Below, in pieces: positions 10,033 through 19,016 of a stretch of 64,000 bases of DNA (positions are counted from its first letter, which is position 1; every line of letters starts with the position of its first letter). The stretch covers positions 1,577,055 through 1,641,054 of the forward strand of contig NZ_JABEZU010000001.1 of NCBI RefSeq assembly GCF_013149785.1. The letters are read 5' to 3'. A model generated the notes under the pieces. The model made no database searches. It was not told the origin of the DNA and worked only from the letters and a program-made list of their open reading frames with translations. Source of the DNA: Isoptericola halotolerans (lineage in GTDB: Bacteria > Actinomycetota > Actinomycetes > Actinomycetales > Cellulomonadaceae). The position numbers and the translations under genes are program-made.

Positions 10033-10506
10033 ATGGGCGGAGCGCTTCGCAAGACCATGCTGTACCTGGGGCTGGCCGACGACCAACGCCCCGACGGGGA
10101 GTACCTCGACGAGTTCGACGAGGAGCTGGAGCCGGTGCGGGACGACGACTACCAGGCCGAGGTCACGCCGCTGCACCGGGACGGAGCACCGATGGACGCG
10201 TTCGCCGGGGGAGACCTGCGGCGGATCACGACGATCCACCCGCGGTCGTACAACGACGCCCGGCTGATCGGCGAGGCGTTCCGTGGTGGCACCCCGGTGA
10301 TCATGAACCTGTCCGACATGGACGACGCCGACGCCAAGCGTCTGGTCGACTTCTCGGCGGGGCTCATCTTCGGCCTGCACGGTTCGATCGAGCGCGTCAC
10401 CAACAAGGTGTTCCTTCTCTCTCCCGAGCACGTGGAGATCACCGGCGAGGAGCAGGTCGCCGAGCGTCCGGACCCGCGTGCCGGAGCCTTCTACAACCAG
10501 AGCTGA
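10033..10506 (+). CDS. sepF: Z-ring membrane anchor SepF
   Basis: SepF tethers FtsZ to the membrane in bacteria without FtsA. The 157-residue protein starts with a short amphipathic segment ([17 protein letters not shown]), then an acidic linker, then the DUF552 domain ([21 protein letters not shown] ... [19 protein letters not shown]). The ATG at 10033 is preceded by GGAGCAGGG. An upstream start would add 34 residues that do not match the family. Confidence 0.93.
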   Translation: MGGALRKTMLYLGLADDQRPDGEYLDEFDEELEPVRDDDYQAEVTPLHRDGAPMDAFAGGDLRRITTIHPRSYNDARLIGEAFRGGTPVIMNLSDMDDADAKRLVDFSAGLIFGLHGSIERVTNKVFLLSPEHVEITGEEQVAERPDPRAGAFYNQS

Positions 10507-10516
10507 CGACTTCCTC

Positions 10517-10551
10517 ACGCACGGCCCGGGAACGCCCCCCGGGTCGTGCGT
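10517..10551 (+). terminator. hairpin after sepF
   Basis: ACGCACGGCCCGGG (10517-10530) pairs with CCCGGGTCGTGCGT (10538-10551) over 14 positions with one G-U pair and a 7-base loop. It starts 11 bases after the sepF stop. No U-tract follows, as is common for actinobacterial terminators. Confidence 0.6.
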
Positions 10552-10562
10552 CGTGCGTCGGG

Positions 10563-10568
10563 TAGGTT
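10563..10568 (+). promoter_or_regulatory. candidate -10 (TAGGTT) of a leaderless yggT transcript
   Basis: TAGGTT ends six bases before the yggT GTG, directly after the sepF terminator. This fits a new, leaderless transcription unit. Confidence 0.45.
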
Positions 10569-10574
10569 GCCCTC

Positions 10575-10874
10575 GTGAGTGTGATCTTCGGCATCGTCTC
10601 CTTCGTCCTGTTCCTGTTCCTCGTGTGCCTGATCGTGCGCCTCGTCTTCGACTGGGTGCAGGTCTTCGCCCGCGACTGGCGCCCGCGCGGCATCGTGCTG
10701 ATCCTGGCCGAGGCGGTGTACACGGTCACCGACCCGCCGCTGCGGGCGCTGCGCCGCGTCATCCCGCCGCTGACGCTCGGCAGCATCCGGCTCGACCTCG
10801 CGTTCCTGGTGCTGTTCTTCGCCACGTCGATCCTCATGAACCTCGCCCGGGCACTGGCGGGCACCGTCGCCTGA
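10575..10874 (+). CDS. YggT-family membrane protein
   Basis: This 99-residue protein has an N-terminal helix (VIFGIVSFVLFLFLVCLIVRLVFDW cut by polar residues), a central YTVTDPPLRALRRVIPP motif typical of YggT, and a second helix (LAFLVLFFATSILMNLARAL). The molecular role is unsettled; YggT-like proteins sit between sepF and divIVA in Gram-positive bacteria and are linked with membrane or division functions. The GTG at 10575 has no Shine-Dalgarno sequence, in line with the leaderless promoter. Confidence 0.88.
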   Translation: MSVIFGIVSFVLFLFLVCLIVRLVFDWVQVFARDWRPRGIVLILAEAVYTVTDPPLRALRRVIPPLTLGSIRLDLAFLVLFFATSILMNLARALAGTVA

Positions 10875-10892
10875 ACCGAGGACTGTGCGACA

Positions 10893-10911
10893 CGCGGGAC
10901 CATGTCCCGTG
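10893..10911 (+). terminator. weak hairpin after yggT
   Basis: CGCGGGAC-CAT-GTCCCGTG gives an 8-base-pair stem with one G-U pair and a 3-base loop, 18 bases after the yggT stop. It may separate yggT from wag31. Confidence 0.35.
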
Positions 10912-10971
10912 CGACCTGTGAAGAGACCGTGAGTGCGCGGTCCCCGGGGGGCCCCTGCTGCGGGTGTCCGC

Positions 10972-10977
10972 TACCGT
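10972..10977 (+). promoter_or_regulatory. candidate -10 (TACCGT) of wag31
   Basis: TACCGT lies 61 bases before the wag31 ATG. The predicted leader carries a 7-base-pair hairpin, CACGGAC (10985-10991) with GTCCGTG (10999-11005), of unknown role. No strong -35 is seen. Confidence 0.35.
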
Positions 10978-11038
10978 GGGCTTCCACGGACGCTCCGGGT
11001 CCGTGCACTGGACCGCGCTACGGCAACGAGGTGACACG

Positions 11039-11689
11039 ATGGCACTGCTGACGGCAGAGGACATCCTCAACAAGAAGTTCTCGGCGACGAAGTTCCGTGA
11101 GGGCTACGACGTCGAAGAGGTCGACGACTTCCTCGACGAGGTGGTCCGCACGCTCACCTCCGTGCAGGAGGAGAACGACGACCTGCGCTCCAAGCTGGCT
11201 GCGGCCGAGCGTCGTGTGGGTGAGCTGAGCCGCAGCGATGCCGCCCAGCAGTCCGTGGTCGAGCAGCCCGACGTCGCGGCGCAGGTCCAGGCCGCGGCCG
11301 CTGCCGCGGCCGCCGCTCCGCCCGTCGGAGACGCGCAGCCCGCAGAGCCCGAGTCCGCCACGGGGATGCTCCAGCTCGCCCAGAAGCTGCACGACGACTA
11401 CGTGCGCTCGGGCCAGGAGGAGGGCGACCGCCTGATCTCCGAGGCCAAGTCCGAGGGCAGCAGGATCGTCCGTGAGGCCGAGGAGACGAGCCACCGCACG
11501 CTCTCCCAGCTCGAGCAGGAGCGCTCGCTCCTCGAGCGCAAGATCGACGAGCTGCGGCTGTTCGAGCGTGACTACCGCACCCGTCTCAAGAGCTTCCTGC
11601 AGAACCTCCTGGGCGACCTGGACGCGCGCGGGTCGGCACTGCCGCCGCAGCGTCAGAACGCGAGCGCAGGGCGTTCCCAGGAGCTCTGA
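11039..11689 (+). CDS. wag31: polar growth scaffold DivIVA/Wag31
   Basis: This coiled-coil protein marks the cell poles and directs tip growth in actinobacteria. The conserved membrane-binding N-terminus MALLTAEDILNKKFSATKF and YDVEEVDDFLDEVV are clear. A first coiled coil is followed by an alanine/glutamine/proline-rich linker (residues about 65-105) and a long second coiled coil. The 216 residues from the ATG at 11039 fit the family; an upstream in-frame start at 10964 would displace the conserved N-terminus. Confidence 0.95.
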   Translation: MALLTAEDILNKKFSATKFREGYDVEEVDDFLDEVVRTLTSVQEENDDLRSKLAAAERRVGELSRSDAAQQSVVEQPDVAAQVQAAAAAAAAAPPVGDAQPAEPESATGMLQLAQKLHDDYVRSGQEEGDRLISEAKSEGSRIVREAEETSHRTLSQLEQERSLLERKIDELRLFERDYRTRLKSFLQNLLGDLDARGSALPPQRQNASAGRSQEL

Positions 11690-11755
11690 GCACGACCCGG
11701 AGCAGTCCCGCGCGGACCGGCTCGCACCCAGGACACGCCACGTCGGCGCGTGCTG

Positions 11756-11784
11756 TTGTGCGGGCCGGTCCGCGCACTTACGCT
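11756..11784 (+). promoter_or_regulatory. candidate promoter of the TraR/DksA-like gene
   Basis: TTGTGC (11756-11761) and TACGCT (11779-11784) are 17 bases apart. The leader of about 24 bases contains the Shine-Dalgarno GGAAGGG. Confidence 0.45.
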
Positions 11785-11814
11785 GCGGTGACTCCACGAA
11801 CGGAAGGGCAGCGA

Positions 11815-12276
11815 ATGTCCAAGCTCTCCACCTCTCAGCGCGCGACGGTCCGCGACGAGTTCCCGAACCTGGCGAAGGACGTCAAGACGTTCCCCGTCCG
11901 CGACGGGGAGGATCCCTGGACGCTCCCAGAGGTCTCCGAGCTCGCGGTGCTCCTCCTCGAGGACCGGGAGCGCTTCACGCGCGAGCTCGCGGCCGCGGAC
12001 GCCGAGCTGAGCGACCTCCTGCGCAACTCCGGCGACGGCGCCGGTGACGACCAGGCGGACTACGGCTCGAGCGCCCTCGAGCGTGAGCAGGAGCTGACGC
12101 TGGTGAACAACCTGCGCGACCTGCTCGCACAGACGACCCACGCGATCGGGCGCATCCGCAACGGCACGTACGCCACCTGCGAGATCACCGGGGCGCCCAT
12201 CGGCAAGGCGCGGCTCCAGGCGTTCCCGCGAGCCACCCTGTCCGTGGAGGCGAAGGCGCGCGAGGAACGGCGCTGA
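11815..12276 (+). CDS. TraR/DksA-like protein lacking the zinc cysteines
   Basis: The 153-residue protein has the actinobacterial layout of this family: a PVRDGEDPWT segment near residue 27, a long helical region, and a C-terminal zinc-finger-like module (NGTYATCEITGAPIGKARL, AFPRATLSVEAK). Of the four cysteines expected in the C4 finger only Cys122 remains; the other places hold Thr125, Ser143 and Ala146. DksA relatives bind RNA polymerase through the secondary channel, so a regulatory role is possible, but zinc binding is not. The ATG at 11815 follows GGAAGGG. lspA follows after 17 bases. Confidence 0.8.
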   Translation: MSKLSTSQRATVRDEFPNLAKDVKTFPVRDGEDPWTLPEVSELAVLLLEDRERFTRELAAADAELSDLLRNSGDGAGDDQADYGSSALEREQELTLVNNLRDLLAQTTHAIGRIRNGTYATCEITGAPIGKARLQAFPRATLSVEAKAREERR

Positions 12277-12279
12277 CCG

Positions 12280-12285
12280 TAGAAT
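12280..12285 (+). promoter_or_regulatory. candidate -10 (TAGAAT) of a leaderless lspA transcript
   Basis: TAGAAT is close to the TATAAT consensus and ends eight bases before the lspA ATG. It lies in the 17-base gap after the TraR/DksA-like gene, and no Shine-Dalgarno sequence precedes lspA. Confidence 0.5.
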
Positions 12286-12293
12286 CGGGCGCG

Positions 12294-12926
12294 ATGTCCT
12301 CCACGCCCGCCGGTCACGACCCGGCTTCCGCTGTCCCTGACGACGACGCTCCGGCCGCCGATCGGACGTCCTCGCGGCGTCGTCGGCTCGGTACCTGGGC
12401 ACTCGCCCTCGCAGCGGTGGTACTCGTGGTGGACCAGCTCACCAAGTGGTGGGCGCTGAGCGCGCTGACCGTGGGTGAGCGGATCGACCTGGTGGGCGAC
12501 CTGCTCGGACTGTCCCTCGTGTTCAACGACGGGGCAGCACTGTCGATCGGGTCCGGGTACACGGGCGTCCTGACGGTCGTGGTGGTCGTCGTCGTGGTGG
12601 TGATCCTGCGCGCGATCCGCAGGATCGGCTCGGTCGGGTGGGCCGTCGCGCTGGGGCTGCTGCTCGGCGGTGCGGTCGGCAACCTGCTCGACCGGCTCTT
12701 CCGCGAACCAGGGTTCGCCCGCGGGCACGTGGTGGACATGATCGCCTATGCCGACTTCTTCGTCGGGAACGTGGCCGACATCGCCATCGTGGTCGCGGCA
12801 GGCCTGATCGTGGTGCTGTCCTTCCGTGGCATCGCGCTCGACGGCACCCGGCACGAGGAGCAGGGCCGCGGCAAGGACGAGGCCGACGCGGACGCCCCGC
12901 CCCGCACGGACGAGGACCGTCCCTGA
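12294..12926 (+). CDS. lspA: signal peptidase II (prolipoprotein)
   Basis: LspA removes signal peptides from diacylglyceryl-modified lipoproteins such as the Rieske and protease-like lipoproteins of this window. Four membrane helices are visible. The signature VVDQLTK is near residue 45, FNDGAALS follows, and the two catalytic aspartates sit in GNLLDR and in GNVADIAI. The N-terminal 35 residues and the C-terminal 30 residues are polar, disordered extensions. The helix near residue 85 holds nine consecutive valines, coded by mixed GTC/GTG codons. Confidence 0.95.
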   Translation: MSSTPAGHDPASAVPDDDAPAADRTSSRRRRLGTWALALAAVVLVVDQLTKWWALSALTVGERIDLVGDLLGLSLVFNDGAALSIGSGYTGVLTVVVVVVVVVILRAIRRIGSVGWAVALGLLLGGAVGNLLDRLFREPGFARGHVVDMIAYADFFVGNVADIAIVVAAGLIVVLSFRGIALDGTRHEEQGRGKDEADADAPPRTDEDRP

Positions 12927-13855
12927 TGGCGCTGAGGACGCTGCCCGTGCCGGACGGTCTGGCCGGCGAGCGCGTCGACGTGGCCCTCGGGCGGATGCTC
13001 GGCTTCTCGCGCACGCAGGCCGCCGAGCTGGCTGCGAGCGGCGCCGTGCACCTCGACGGCCGGGAGGTCGGCAAGTCGGACCGCGTCACCCCCGGCGGCT
13101 GGCTCGAGGTCGACGTCCCGGAGGCGCCGTCGTCGACGCCGGTGGTCGCCGAGCCCGTGGAGGGCATGGCGATCGCCTACGAGGACGACGACGTCGTCGT
13201 GATCGACAAGCCGGTCGGCGTGGCCGCCCACCCGTCGCCGGGATGGACCGGACCGACGGTGGTCGGGGCGCTCGCTGCGGCGGGGTACCGGGTGTCCACC
13301 TCGGGGGCCGCGGAGCGCCAGGGCATCGTGCACCGGCTGGACGTGGGCACGTCGGGCCTCATGGCGGTCGCCAAGAGCGAGGCCGCCTACACCGGTCTGA
13401 AGCGCGCCTTCAAGGAGCGCACGGTCGACAAGGTTTACCACGCCCTGGCGCAGGGGCACCCGGAACCCACGACGGGCACGATCGACGCCCCGATCGGCCG
13501 GCACCCCCACCACGACTACCGGTTCGCCGTCGTGGCCGACGGCAAGCCGTCGGTGACGCACTACGAGGTCCTGGAGATGCTGCCGGCCGCGTCCCTGGTC
13601 GAGGTGCACCTGGAGACCGGGCGGACCCATCAGATCCGCGTGCACCTGTCGGCCCTGCGCCACCCGCTGGTGGGCGACCTCACCTACGGGGCCGACCCGG
13701 TGCTGGCCTCGAAGGTCGGGCTCGAGCGTCAGTGGCTGCACGCCATGCGGCTCGCCTTCGACCACCCCGTGACCGGCGGGCGCGTCGAGGTCACCAGCGA
13801 GTACCCGGCCGACCTGCAGGACGCTCTCGAGGTCGTGCGCGGCGCCTACTCCTGA
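12926..13855 (+). CDS. rluD: RluA-family 23S rRNA pseudouridine synthase
   Basis: A 309-residue protein with an N-terminal S4 RNA-binding domain (residues about 15-75) and a pseudouridine synthase domain with the catalytic [11 protein letters not shown] motif near residue 134. Coupling to lspA (TGATG overlap) is the usual order in bacteria. RluD of E. coli modifies helix 69 of 23S rRNA; assignment to RluD rather than another RluA paralogue is inferred from the lspA linkage. Confidence 0.9.
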   Translation: MALRTLPVPDGLAGERVDVALGRMLGFSRTQAAELAASGAVHLDGREVGKSDRVTPGGWLEVDVPEAPSSTPVVAEPVEGMAIAYEDDDVVVIDKPVGVAAHPSPGWTGPTVVGALAAAGYRVSTSGAAERQGIVHRLDVGTSGLMAVAKSEAAYTGLKRAFKERTVDKVYHALAQGHPEPTTGTIDAPIGRHPHHDYRFAVVADGKPSVTHYEVLEMLPAASLVEVHLETGRTHQIRVHLSALRHPLVGDLTYGADPVLASKVGLERQWLHAMRLAFDHPVTGGRVEVTSEYPADLQDALEVVRGAYS

Positions 13856-13858
13856 CCG

Positions 13859-14827
13859 TCAGGCCGACTCGCGGACCACCACGTAGGCCGGGTCGTCCGG
13901 CCACGGCGGGGAGACGAGACCGTCGAGCGCGGCCAGCACGACGGCCGCCAGGTGCTCCGACTGCGGGGTGACCGGCTGGGCGACGGTGGTCAGGGTCGGT
14001 GCGGCCACGGCGGCTGCGGGGGAGTCGTCGACCCCGATCACCGCCAGGCTCTCGGGCACGCCGAGCCCGGCGACCCGGGCGCCGGCCAGCACGGCCAGCG
14101 CCACCTCGTCGTTGTAGGCCGCCACGGCCGTGACGCCGTCCCGGTGCCAGCGGCGGACGGCGTCGGTGGCGGGTTCGTCCGTCCGCACCGCGGTCCGTCC
14201 TGGCCGCGGCAGCCCTCGGTCGGCGCAGGCGTCCTGGACGCCGGTGTACCGGGCGTCACCGAACCGGCGGAGCCGGTCGTCCGTGGTCGTGGCGAACGCC
14301 ACGGACCGGTGCCCGCGGGCGGCGAGATGGTCGACCTGCAGTGCCGCGAGGTCGTGCTGGGACCGGTCGAACGCCCCGGCGTCGGCGGGCTCGACGGGTC
14401 CCACGACGGTGATCCCCGCCTGCTGCATCGCGCGCGCGTCGTCGGCGGCGAACGGGGCCAGCCCGACGACCGCCTGCGGCGTCACGGCCCGCCACAGGTC
14501 GCTCAGGGCGCGCGAGTCGCGGTGGTGGTGGACGAGCACGAAGAGCCCGCGTTCCGCGAGCACGTCGGTCAGATGGTCCAGCAGGGAGTCCACGACCGGA
14601 CCGGTGGGCCAGTCGGGCAGCACGCAGACCACCAGGTCGCTGCGACCGCGCCGCAGCGTGCGTGCGGCCGCCGACGGCGCGTAGCCGAGCTGCGCGGCGG
14701 TCTCCCGCACGTGCCGGCGGGTCGCCTCCGAGACCGACGCCCCCGGGGTGTCGTTGAGGACGTAGCTGACGGTGGTACGAGAGACCCCCGCGGCACGGGC
14801 GACGTCGGTGCTCGTCACTGAGCCCAC
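13859..14827 (-). CDS. LacI-family transcriptional regulator
   Basis: A 322-residue repressor with an N-terminal helix-turn-helix (TSTDVARAAGVSRTTVSYVLND), the hinge helix (AARTLRRGRS) and a periplasmic-binding-protein-like effector domain. I choose the GTG at 14827 because AGGAGGAGG lies at a perfect distance before it and the HTH starts right after; a longer frame upstream is not protein-like. Its target is unknown: the divergent neighbour is dnaE, which is not a sugar gene, so it may act on distant loci. Confidence 0.9.
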   Translation of the reverse strand: MGSVTSTDVARAAGVSRTTVSYVLNDTPGASVSEATRRHVRETAAQLGYAPSAAARTLRRGRSDLVVCVLPDWPTGPVVDSLLDHLTDVLAERGLFVLVHHHRDSRALSDLWRAVTPQAVVGLAPFAADDARAMQQAGITVVGPVEPADAGAFDRSQHDLAALQVDHLAARGHRSVAFATTTDDRLRRFGDARYTGVQDACADRGLPRPGRTAVRTDEPATDAVRRWHRDGVTAVAAYNDEVALAVLAGARVAGLGVPESLAVIGVDDSPAAAVAAPTLTTVAQPVTPQSEHLAAVVLAALDGLVSPPWPDDPAYVVVRESA

Positions 14828-14860
14828 GGATCCTCCTCCTGCGACCGGACGTTGGGCAGC

Positions 14861-14866
14861 ACTGTA
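14861..14866 (-). promoter_or_regulatory. candidate -10 (TACAGT) of the LacI-type gene
   Basis: On the minus strand TACAGT lies 33 bases before the GTG, leaving room for the AGGAGGAGG ribosome binding site. No clear -35 was found. Confidence 0.35.
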
Positions 14867-14908
14867 CTGGGCCGCGCGGCGCGGCCGGGAGGTGTCACCC
14901 GCGGGACC

Positions 14909-14914
14909 TAGACT
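14909..14914 (+). promoter_or_regulatory. candidate -10 (TAGACT) of a leaderless dnaE transcript
   Basis: TAGACT ends seven bases before the dnaE ATG and no Shine-Dalgarno sequence is present. The same hexamer recurs before hisD, hisC and pheS. Confidence 0.5.
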
Positions 14915-14921
14915 CGTGGCC

Positions 14922-17900
14922 ATGTCGGACGCCGCTGCACCCCCCGGACCTGCCTCCACCGCAGAGAAGGCGGACGACTTCGTCCACCTCCACGTCCACA
15001 CCGAGTACTCGATGCTGGACGGCGCGGCACGGATGAACGACCTGTTCACCGAGGTCGCCCGGCTGGGCCAGAAGGCCATCGCGATCACCGACCACGGGTA
15101 CCTGTTCGGAGCGTTCGACTTCTGGAGCACGGCGCAGAGGTTCGGGGTCAAGCCGATCATCGGCGTCGAGGCGTACGTCACGCCGGGCACCAGCCGTCAC
15201 GACCGCACCAAGGTCCTGTGGGGGGACCAGAACCAGCGGCGCGACGACGTCTCCGCCGGTGGCGCGTACACCCACATGACGCTGTGGGCCCGCGACAACG
15301 TCGGGATGCACAACCTCTTCCGCGCGTCGTCGCTGGCCTCGCTCGACGGTCAGATGGGCAAGTGGCCGCGCATGGACCGCGAGCTGCTGGAGACGTACTC
15401 CGAGGGACTGATGGCCACCACGGGCTGCCCCTCGGGAGAGGTGCAGACGCGGTTGCGGCTCGGTCAGTGGGACGAGGCCGTGCGGGCGGCCGGCGAGCTC
15501 CAGGACCTGTTCGGCAAGGAGAACTACTTCGTCGAGCTGATGGACCACGGGATCGAGATCGAGTCCCGCACCTCCAAGGACCTGCTGCGCCTGGCCGAGC
15601 ACATCGGTGCACCGCTGGTGGCCACGAACGACCTGCACTACACCAAGCAGGAGGACTCCCACGCGCACGAGGTGCTGCTCGCGGTGAACTCCGGATCGAC
15701 CCTCGACGAGCCCACGTACGACCAGGGCGGGAGCCGGTTCGCGTTCAGCGGCGACACCTTCTACGTGAAGTCCGGGGCGGAGATGCGCCGGCTCTTCGCC
15801 GAGATGCCCGAGGCGTGCGACAACACGCTGCTCATCGCCGAGCGGTGCGAGGTGTCCTTCGACACCGGCGCGAACTACATGCCGAACTTCCCGGTGCCCG
15901 AGGGCGAGGACGAGATCTCCTGGTTCGTCAAGGAGGTCGAGCACGGGCTGCACCGGCGCTACCCTTCCGGCATCCCGGACGAGGTGCGCAAGCAGGCGCA
16001 GTACGAGACCGAGGTCATCATCCAGATGGGCTTCCCGGGGTACTTCCTCGTGGTCGCCGACTTCATCAACTGGGCCAAGGAGCAGGGCATCCGGGTAGGC
16101 CCTGGCCGTGGGTCCGCGGCGGGCTCCATGGTGTCCTACGTGATGGGCATCACCGAGCTCGACCCGCTGGAGCACGGGCTGATCTTCGAGCGGTTCCTCA
16201 ACCCGGAGCGCGTCTCGATGCCCGACGTCGACGTCGACTTCGACGAGCGCCGGCGCTCCGAGGTCATCCGGTACGTGAGCGACAAGTACGGCGACGACCG
16301 CGTGGCGATGATCGTCACGTACGGCTCCATCAAGGCGAAGCAGGCGCTCAAGGACGCCTCGCGCGTGCTGGGCTTCCCGTTCGCGATGGGGGAGAAGCTC
16401 ACCAAGGCGATGCCGCCGCCCGTCATGGGCAAGGACATCCCGCTGTCGGGGATCTTCGACCCGTCCCACGAGCGCTACTCGGAGGCGGCGGAGTTCCGGC
16501 AGATGCACGACGCGGACCCCGAGGCGCAGCGCGTCGTGGAGACGGCACGCGGCATCGAGGGCCTCAAGCGGCAGTGGGGGGTGCACGCGGCCGGCGTCAT
16601 CATGTCGAGCGAACCGTTGATCGACGTCATCCCGATCATGCGCCGGCCCCAGGACGGCGCGGTCATCACGCAGTTCGACTACCCGACGTCCGAGGGCCTC
16701 GGCCTGATCAAGATGGACTTCCTCGGCCTGCGCAACCTGACGATCCTGGACGACGCGCTCGAGAACATCACGATGAACGGCAAGGACGCCGTGGAGATCG
16801 AGCACGTGCCGCTCGACGACGTCGACACCTACGCCCTGCTCGCCCGCGGTGAGACGCTCGGCGTGTTCCAGCTCGACGGCGGGCCGATGCGCTCGCTGCT
16901 GCGGCAGATGCGCCCGGACAAGTTCGACGACCTGTCGGCCGTCATCGCGCTGTACCGCCCCGGCCCGATGGGCATGAACTCGCACGTCAACTACGCGCTG
17001 CGCAAGAACGGCCTGCAGAAGATCGAGCCGATCCACCCCGAGACGGCCGAGCCCCTGTCGGAGGTGCTCGACGAGACGTACGGCCTGATCGTCTACCAGG
17101 AGCAGGTGCAGCGCGCCGCCCAGATCCTCGCGGGCTACTCGCTCGGTCAGGCGGACCTGCTGCGCCGCGCCATGGGCAAGAAGAAGCCCGAGGTGCTGGC
17201 CAAGGAGTTCGTGAACTTCGAGGCCGGCTGCAAGGAGCGCGGCTACTCCGACGCGGCGATCAAGGCGGTGTGGGACGTGCTGGTGCCGTTCGCCGGGTAC
17301 GCCTTCAACAAGGCGCACTCGGCGGGCTACGGGCTGGTGGCCTACTGGACGGCGTACCTCAAGGCGAAGTACCCCACCGAGTACATGGCCGGCCTGCTGC
17401 AGTCGGTGCGGGACGACAAGGACAAGATGGCGCTGTACCTCGGCGAGTGCCGCCGGATGCGCATCACGGTCCTGCCGCCCGACGTCAACGAGTCGGCGGC
17501 GAAGTTCACGGCCGTCGGCGACGACATCCGGTTCGGGCTGACGGCCGTGCGCAACGTCGGGGCCAACGTGGTCTCGGCGATCATCGCCGCCCGGGAGGAG
17601 CACGGCGACTTCACCTCGTTCACCGACTTCCTCGACAAGGTGCCCGCGGTCGTCTGCAACAAGCGCACCATCGAGTCGCTCATCAAGGCCGGGGCGTTCG
17701 ACTCGCTCGGGCACCCGCGGCGCGCCCTGCTCGTCGTCCACGAGCAGGCGGTGGACTCGGTGATCTCCGTCAAGCGCAAGGAGGCCGAGGGGCAGTTCGA
17801 CCTGTTCGCCGACCTCGGCGGGGGCGGCGACGACCCGGTGACCTTCGCCGTCGAGGTGCCGGACCTGCCGGACTGGGACAAGAAGCAGCGTCTCGCGTTC

Positions 17901-18509
17901 GAGCGGGAGATGCTGGGGCTCTACGTCTCGGACCACCCGCTGTCGGGCATGGAGCACGTCCTCGCCCGGGCGGCCGACACCTCGATCGCGTCGTTGGTCG
18001 CGGACGAGGGCCGGCCGGACGGCTCGTCGGTCACCGTCGCCGGGCTGCTGACCTCGGTGCAGCGCAAGATGAGCAAGAACGGCAACCCGTGGGCGGCCGT
18101 GACGATCGAGGACCTGGAGGGCTCGGTCGAGGTGATGTTCTTCGGCGAGACCTACCTGGCGTACTCGACGGTCCTCGCCGAGGACCAGGTGGTCACGCTC
18201 AAGGGCCGCGTGCGGCGCCGTGACGAGCAGATGCAGCTCCAGGCGCAGGAGGTCACGCTGCCCGACACCTCGGCCGTGGCCGACGCGCCGGTCCAGGTGA
18301 CCGTGCCGCACACACGCTGCGTCGAACCGGTCATGGTGCGGCTGCGCGAGGTGCTGGTGTCGCACCCCGGACCGGCCGAGGTCCACGTGCACGTCGCCGA
18401 ACCCGGCAAGAAGACGGTCGTGCGGGCCGCCGACCGGCTGCGCGTCGAGAAGTCGCCGGCGCTGTTCGGCGACCTCAAGGCGCTGCTCGGACCGAGCTGC
18501 CTGTCATGA
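14922..18509 (+). CDS. dnaE: DNA polymerase III alpha subunit
   Basis: The replicative polymerase, 1195 residues. The N-terminal PHP domain starts with HLHVHTEYSMLDGAARM near residue 25; the catalytic PDVDVDFDERRR lies near residue 432; an HhH region (NKRTIESLIKAGAFDSLG) and an OB-fold (VTVAGLLTSVQRKMSKNGN) follow. Size and domain order match DnaE1, the chromosomal replicase. Several long open frames on the other strand are shadows of its codon bias. The NUDIX gene overlaps its end by four bases. Confidence 0.97.
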   Translation: MSDAAAPPGPASTAEKADDFVHLHVHTEYSMLDGAARMNDLFTEVARLGQKAIAITDHGYLFGAFDFWSTAQRFGVKPIIGVEAYVTPGTSRHDRTKVLWGDQNQRRDDVSAGGAYTHMTLWARDNVGMHNLFRASSLASLDGQMGKWPRMDRELLETYSEGLMATTGCPSGEVQTRLRLGQWDEAVRAAGELQDLFGKENYFVELMDHGIEIESRTSKDLLRLAEHIGAPLVATNDLHYTKQEDSHAHEVLLAVNSGSTLDEPTYDQGGSRFAFSGDTFYVKSGAEMRRLFAEMPEACDNTLLIAERCEVSFDTGANYMPNFPVPEGEDEISWFVKEVEHGLHRRYPSGIPDEVRKQAQYETEVIIQMGFPGYFLVVADFINWAKEQGIRVGPGRGSAAGSMVSYVMGITELDPLEHGLIFERFLNPERVSMPDVDVDFDERRRSEVIRYVSDKYGDDRVAMIVTYGSIKAKQALKDASRVLGFPFAMGEKLTKAMPPPVMGKDIPLSGIFDPSHERYSEAAEFRQMHDADPEAQRVVETARGIEGLKRQWGVHAAGVIMSSEPLIDVIPIMRRPQDGAVITQFDYPTSEGLGLIKMDFLGLRNLTILDDALENITMNGKDAVEIEHVPLDDVDTYALLARGETLGVFQLDGGPMRSLLRQMRPDKFDDLSAVIALYRPGPMGMNSHVNYALRKNGLQKIEPIHPETAEPLSEVLDETYGLIVYQEQVQRAAQILAGYSLGQADLLRRAMGKKKPEVLAKEFVNFEAGCKERGYSDAAIKAVWDVLVPFAGYAFNKAHSAGYGLVAYWTAYLKAKYPTEYMAGLLQSVRDDKDKMALYLGECRRMRITVLPPDVNESAAKFTAVGDDIRFGLTAVRNVGANVVSAIIAAREEHGDFTSFTDFLDKVPAVVCNKRTIESLIKAGAFDSLGHPRRALLVVHEQAVDSVISVKRKEAEGQFDLFADLGGGGDDPVTFAVEVPDLPDWDKKQRLAFEREMLGLYVSDHPLSGMEHVLARAADTSIASLVADEGRPDGSSVTVAGLLTSVQRKMSKNGNPWAAVTIEDLEGSVEVMFFGETYLAYSTVLAEDQVVTLKGRVRRRDEQMQLQAQEVTLPDTSAVADAPVQVTVPHTRCVEPVMVRLREVLVSHPGPAEVHVHVAEPGKKTVVRAADRLRVEKSPALFGDLKALLGPSCLS

Positions 18510-19006
18510 CCGGGTCCGACGACGGCAGCGCCGACCACCGGTTCCGGGTGGTCCCGGCCGCGTACGTCCTGCTGCGACGTGAGGGGCAGGTCCTGCTGCA
18601 GCTGCGGGCCGGCACGGGGTTCATGGACGGGTACTGGGCCGCCGGTGCGGCCGGTCACGTCGAGGCCGGGGAGTCCGTGCTGGAGGCCGCGGTCCGCGAG
18701 GCGCGCGAGGAGCTCGGCGTGACGGTGGGCCCGGCGGACCTCGAGCCGCTGACGGTCGTGCACCGGGGGGAGCCCGGTGGTCCTGCGCTCGAGCAGCGCG
18801 TGGACTTCTTCTTCGCGACGACCCGGTGGCAGGGGGAACCGGCGCTGCAGGAGGCGGACAGGGCCGCGGACCTGCGCTGGTTCCCGTTCGTGCACCTGCC
18901 GGACCCCGTCGTGCCGCACGAGCTCGCGGTGCTGCGTGCCCTGCACGACGGCGACGTCCCGCGGGTGATCACCCTCGGCTTCGGCGACCCGGGCGACGGC
19001 GCGTAG
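18506..19006 (+). CDS. NUDIX hydrolase
   Basis: A 166-residue protein with a complete Nudix box, GHVEAGESVLEAAVREAREE followed by LGV, at residues about 50-72. It hydrolyses a nucleoside diphosphate linked to another group; the substrate cannot be told. Coupling to dnaE (ATGA overlap) suggests, without proving, a nucleotide-pool or house-cleaning role. Confidence 0.9.
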   Translation: MTGSDDGSADHRFRVVPAAYVLLRREGQVLLQLRAGTGFMDGYWAAGAAGHVEAGESVLEAAVREAREELGVTVGPADLEPLTVVHRGEPGGPALEQRVDFFFATTRWQGEPALQEADRAADLRWFPFVHLPDPVVPHELAVLRALHDGDVPRVITLGFGDPGDGA

Positions 19007-19009
19007 GCT
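19004..19009 (+). promoter_or_regulatory. candidate -10 (TAGGCT) of a leaderless transcript
   Basis: TAGGCT overlaps the stop codon of the NUDIX gene and ends seven bases before the GTG of the next gene. No Shine-Dalgarno sequence is present there. Confidence 0.45.
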
Positions 19010-19016
19010 CACGCAG

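Noticed and set aside
12560..12605. Run of nine valine codons in lspA as a phase-variable tract
   Set aside because: The codons are mixed GTC and GTG, not a homopolymer, so slippage is unlikely, and the residues form a membrane helix.
14828..14921. LacI-type operator controlling dnaE
   Set aside because: No convincing palindrome with a CG centre was found in the divergent gap, so I do not claim that the LacI-type protein controls dnaE.
14895..18392. An 1165-codon open frame on the minus strand opposite dnaE
   Set aside because: High-GC codon bias opens this frame; the translation is Arg/His/Val/Leu-rich low-complexity sequence without any domain, and dnaE on the + strand is unmistakable.
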